A program made the translations under genes and the position numbers. Of a stretch of 64,000 bases of DNA, positions 62,873 to 64,000 are shown one piece after another; the first letter of the stretch is position 1; each line of letters opens with the position of its first letter. Below the pieces are notes generated by a model. That model saw only the letters and a list, made by a program, of their open reading frames with translations. It did not search any database and was not told where the DNA came from. The stretch is from the NCBI GenBank assembly GCA_002381805.1, contig DFXZ01000012.1:124001-188000 (forward strand). The letters are read 5' to 3'. Source of the stretch: Bdellovibrio sp. UBA4095. GTDB lineage: Bacteria; Bdellovibrionota; Bdellovibrionia; Bdellovibrionales; Bdellovibrionaceae.

Positions 62873-64000
62873 AGGTCATGCCTCCGTAGACACGGTCGTT
62901 GGCGCGATACTGATTTAAAAAGCCTGAAGTCATATGAGATTCGTCTTGCACTCCCAGAACGTCGCCACCCATGACAAGCGCCCACTTTTGACTGGGGTAA
63001 TACAGAAACTCGGCATTTAACAACGATCCTCGTTGATCATAGTCATAGAGATACTTAAACCGAGACACAAAAGGACGACGGAAAATGCTCGCAATCTGCC
63101 CTTCCAAGCGAAAGGAAACTGCATTGGTGAACTTCACACGCTGATCGAAAAGCGTAAAGTCATCTGGCGATCCGTCTTCAACGATATCCTGTATGCCGCC
63201 ACCTTCGACCTTGAGATAGCTCAACTGGAATGCCAAGGTTCTAGTCAGAATATTATCAATCGAAAAATCGGCTGTTGCCGAGTAAGCCTGTAATGGCAAG
63301 AGTTTCTGGATCGACCAGTCTGTATCGGGACGTTTCACTACCGGATTGTCTTCCAAATAAGACAAAATCACTTTGAGTCTTTTGTAGGTATAGCCCATGT
63401 CGACGGACTGAAGAGTGTGATGGGTTACATCAGGAGAGACCGTCACATCAACTTTTGGTTGAGAAATGTCCTTAAACGCTTTTCGTCGTAAAATGAGTTC
63501 GTTAACAGGAACATAACCAACACTCATGACCACCCAAGGGCCTTGCTCTTTGTCGCCAGCTCGGGCCATTACAGCGACACTGCCGTTGCTTGCTAACTTG
63601 GTAGCCTCTGGTAATTCCAAGTCATACTGAATTGTATTAATCCGACTGTTAAAATCGTAATCTCTTGAAGGAGCCCGATACCAACGACTGTCAGCGACCA
63701 ATCCCCCGCCTTCTTCACGAACTTCTGGTCCCATACTGGGAATGAACACGGGGCTGACAAAACCTAAAACTTCAAAATTCTTAGTGTCGTAATCAAGAAA
63801 AATACCGGTCAAGCCTTGCTCGTCGGGACGAAGAGAGTCGATCGAAAAACTGGGTTGCCAAAGAGCCAGTTGCCAGCGGCGATCAAGCTCACTCCAATCG
63901 TTTTTCTTGCGACCGGCATAAGCTTTAATCGTGGTCGAACGAGAAGCAACGTAGGCCTCGTGAACAATGGCATGCGTCTGCCCGCGACTGAAGAAAGTTC
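62862..64000 (-). CDS. Outer-membrane beta-barrel protein (module copy B, partial)
   Basis: The frame is open from the stop at 62862 to the right window edge, so the N-terminus is missing and at least 378 residues are visible. It is a beta-barrel ending GGMTYVF. It shares GRKKNDWSELDRRWQLALW followed by QGLTGIF with the barrel at 32346-33710. The ATG of the lipoprotein is in the last codons of this gene. An ATG-like start internal to the window is not needed, since homology continues upstream of 63812. Confidence 0.75.
   Translation of the reverse strand, partial: TFFSRGQTHAIVHEAYVASRSTTIKAYAGRKKNDWSELDRRWQLALWQPSFSIDSLRPDEQGLTGIFLDYDTKNFEVLGFVSPVFIPSMGPEVREEGGGLVADSRWYRAPSRDYDFNSRINTIQYDLELPEATKLASNGSVAVMARAGDKEQGPWVVMSVGYVPVNELILRRKAFKDISQPKVDVTVSPDVTHHTLQSVDMGYTYKRLKVILSYLEDNPVVKRPDTDWSIQKLLPLQAYSATADFSIDNILTRTLAFQLSYLKVEGGGIQDIVEDGSPDDFTLFDQRVKFTNAVSFRLEGQIASIFRRPFVSRFKYLYDYDQRGSLLNAEFLYYPSQKWALVMGGDVLGVQDESHMTSGFLNQYRANDRVYGGMTYVF

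Overview
The window looks like chromosomal DNA of a Bdellovibrio-type predatory bacterium (Bdellovibrionota). The evidence is indirect: many exported beta-barrels and lipoproteins, a complete set of Gram-negative envelope genes (Kdo transferase, heptosyltransferase-like enzyme), an HNH endonuclease of a DUF222-like type, a deoxyhypusine-synthase homologue, and tightly packed genes with many 1-14 bp overlaps. There are no rRNA genes, no CRISPR array and no tRNA that I could recognise.

Layout. 1-5.1 kb: a secreted family-5 glycoside hydrolase (cut by the left edge) whose barrel is split by an inserted domain, diverging from a metallo-beta-lactamase-fold gene and an exported flavoprotein. 5.1-9.35 kb: an accessory island with an orphan ribbon-helix-helix antitoxin, two A+T-rich genes of unknown origin (one a secreted HExxH metalloprotease), an HNH endonuclease and a decayed gene. 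The two A+T-rich genes are each followed, directly after the stop codon, by the same 64-bp sequence. 9.4-17 kb: an exported ABC1-type kinase homologue, then a tight cluster of alpha/beta hydrolase, DUF6765-like protein and GMC oxidoreductase, with a TspO-like membrane protein. 17.06-17.2 kb: a 143-bp inverted-repeat element between convergent genes. 17.2-21.7 kb: leftward genes for uridine kinase, deoxyhypusine-synthase-like enzyme, methyltransferase, a 44-residue membrane protein, TcdA and a TatD-like hydrolase. 21.8-28.9 kb: DedA, an RluA-type pseudouridine synthase, a nuclease/phosphatase-fold lipoprotein, other envelope proteins and an RlmL-like rRNA methyltransferase.

28.9-33.7 kb and 59.8-64 kb carry two paralogous copies of a two-gene module: an outer-membrane beta-barrel followed by a large lipoprotein with internal repeats and EF-hand-like loops. 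In both copies the lipoprotein ATG lies inside the last codons of the barrel gene with an identical 11-bp overlap. A third, unrelated barrel-lipoprotein pair lies at 36.4-40.9 kb. These are the best candidates for an undescribed surface system.

33.8-36.2 kb holds LPS core genes, 40.9-48.2 kb mixed metabolism, membrane and exported genes (BtuF-like protein, FabMG-like reductase, RNase Z-like hydrolase, cardiolipin synthase-like enzyme). 48.2-57.5 kb is a signalling block: response regulator with DUF4388/TPR, STAS-like protein, SpoIIE/RsbU phosphatase, FecR/fibronectin-like protein, PAS-Hpt-CheA-type kinase and CheY. 57.5-59.9 kb contains a ChaN-like lipoprotein and the coupled genes rpmG-dcd followed by a small lipoprotein.
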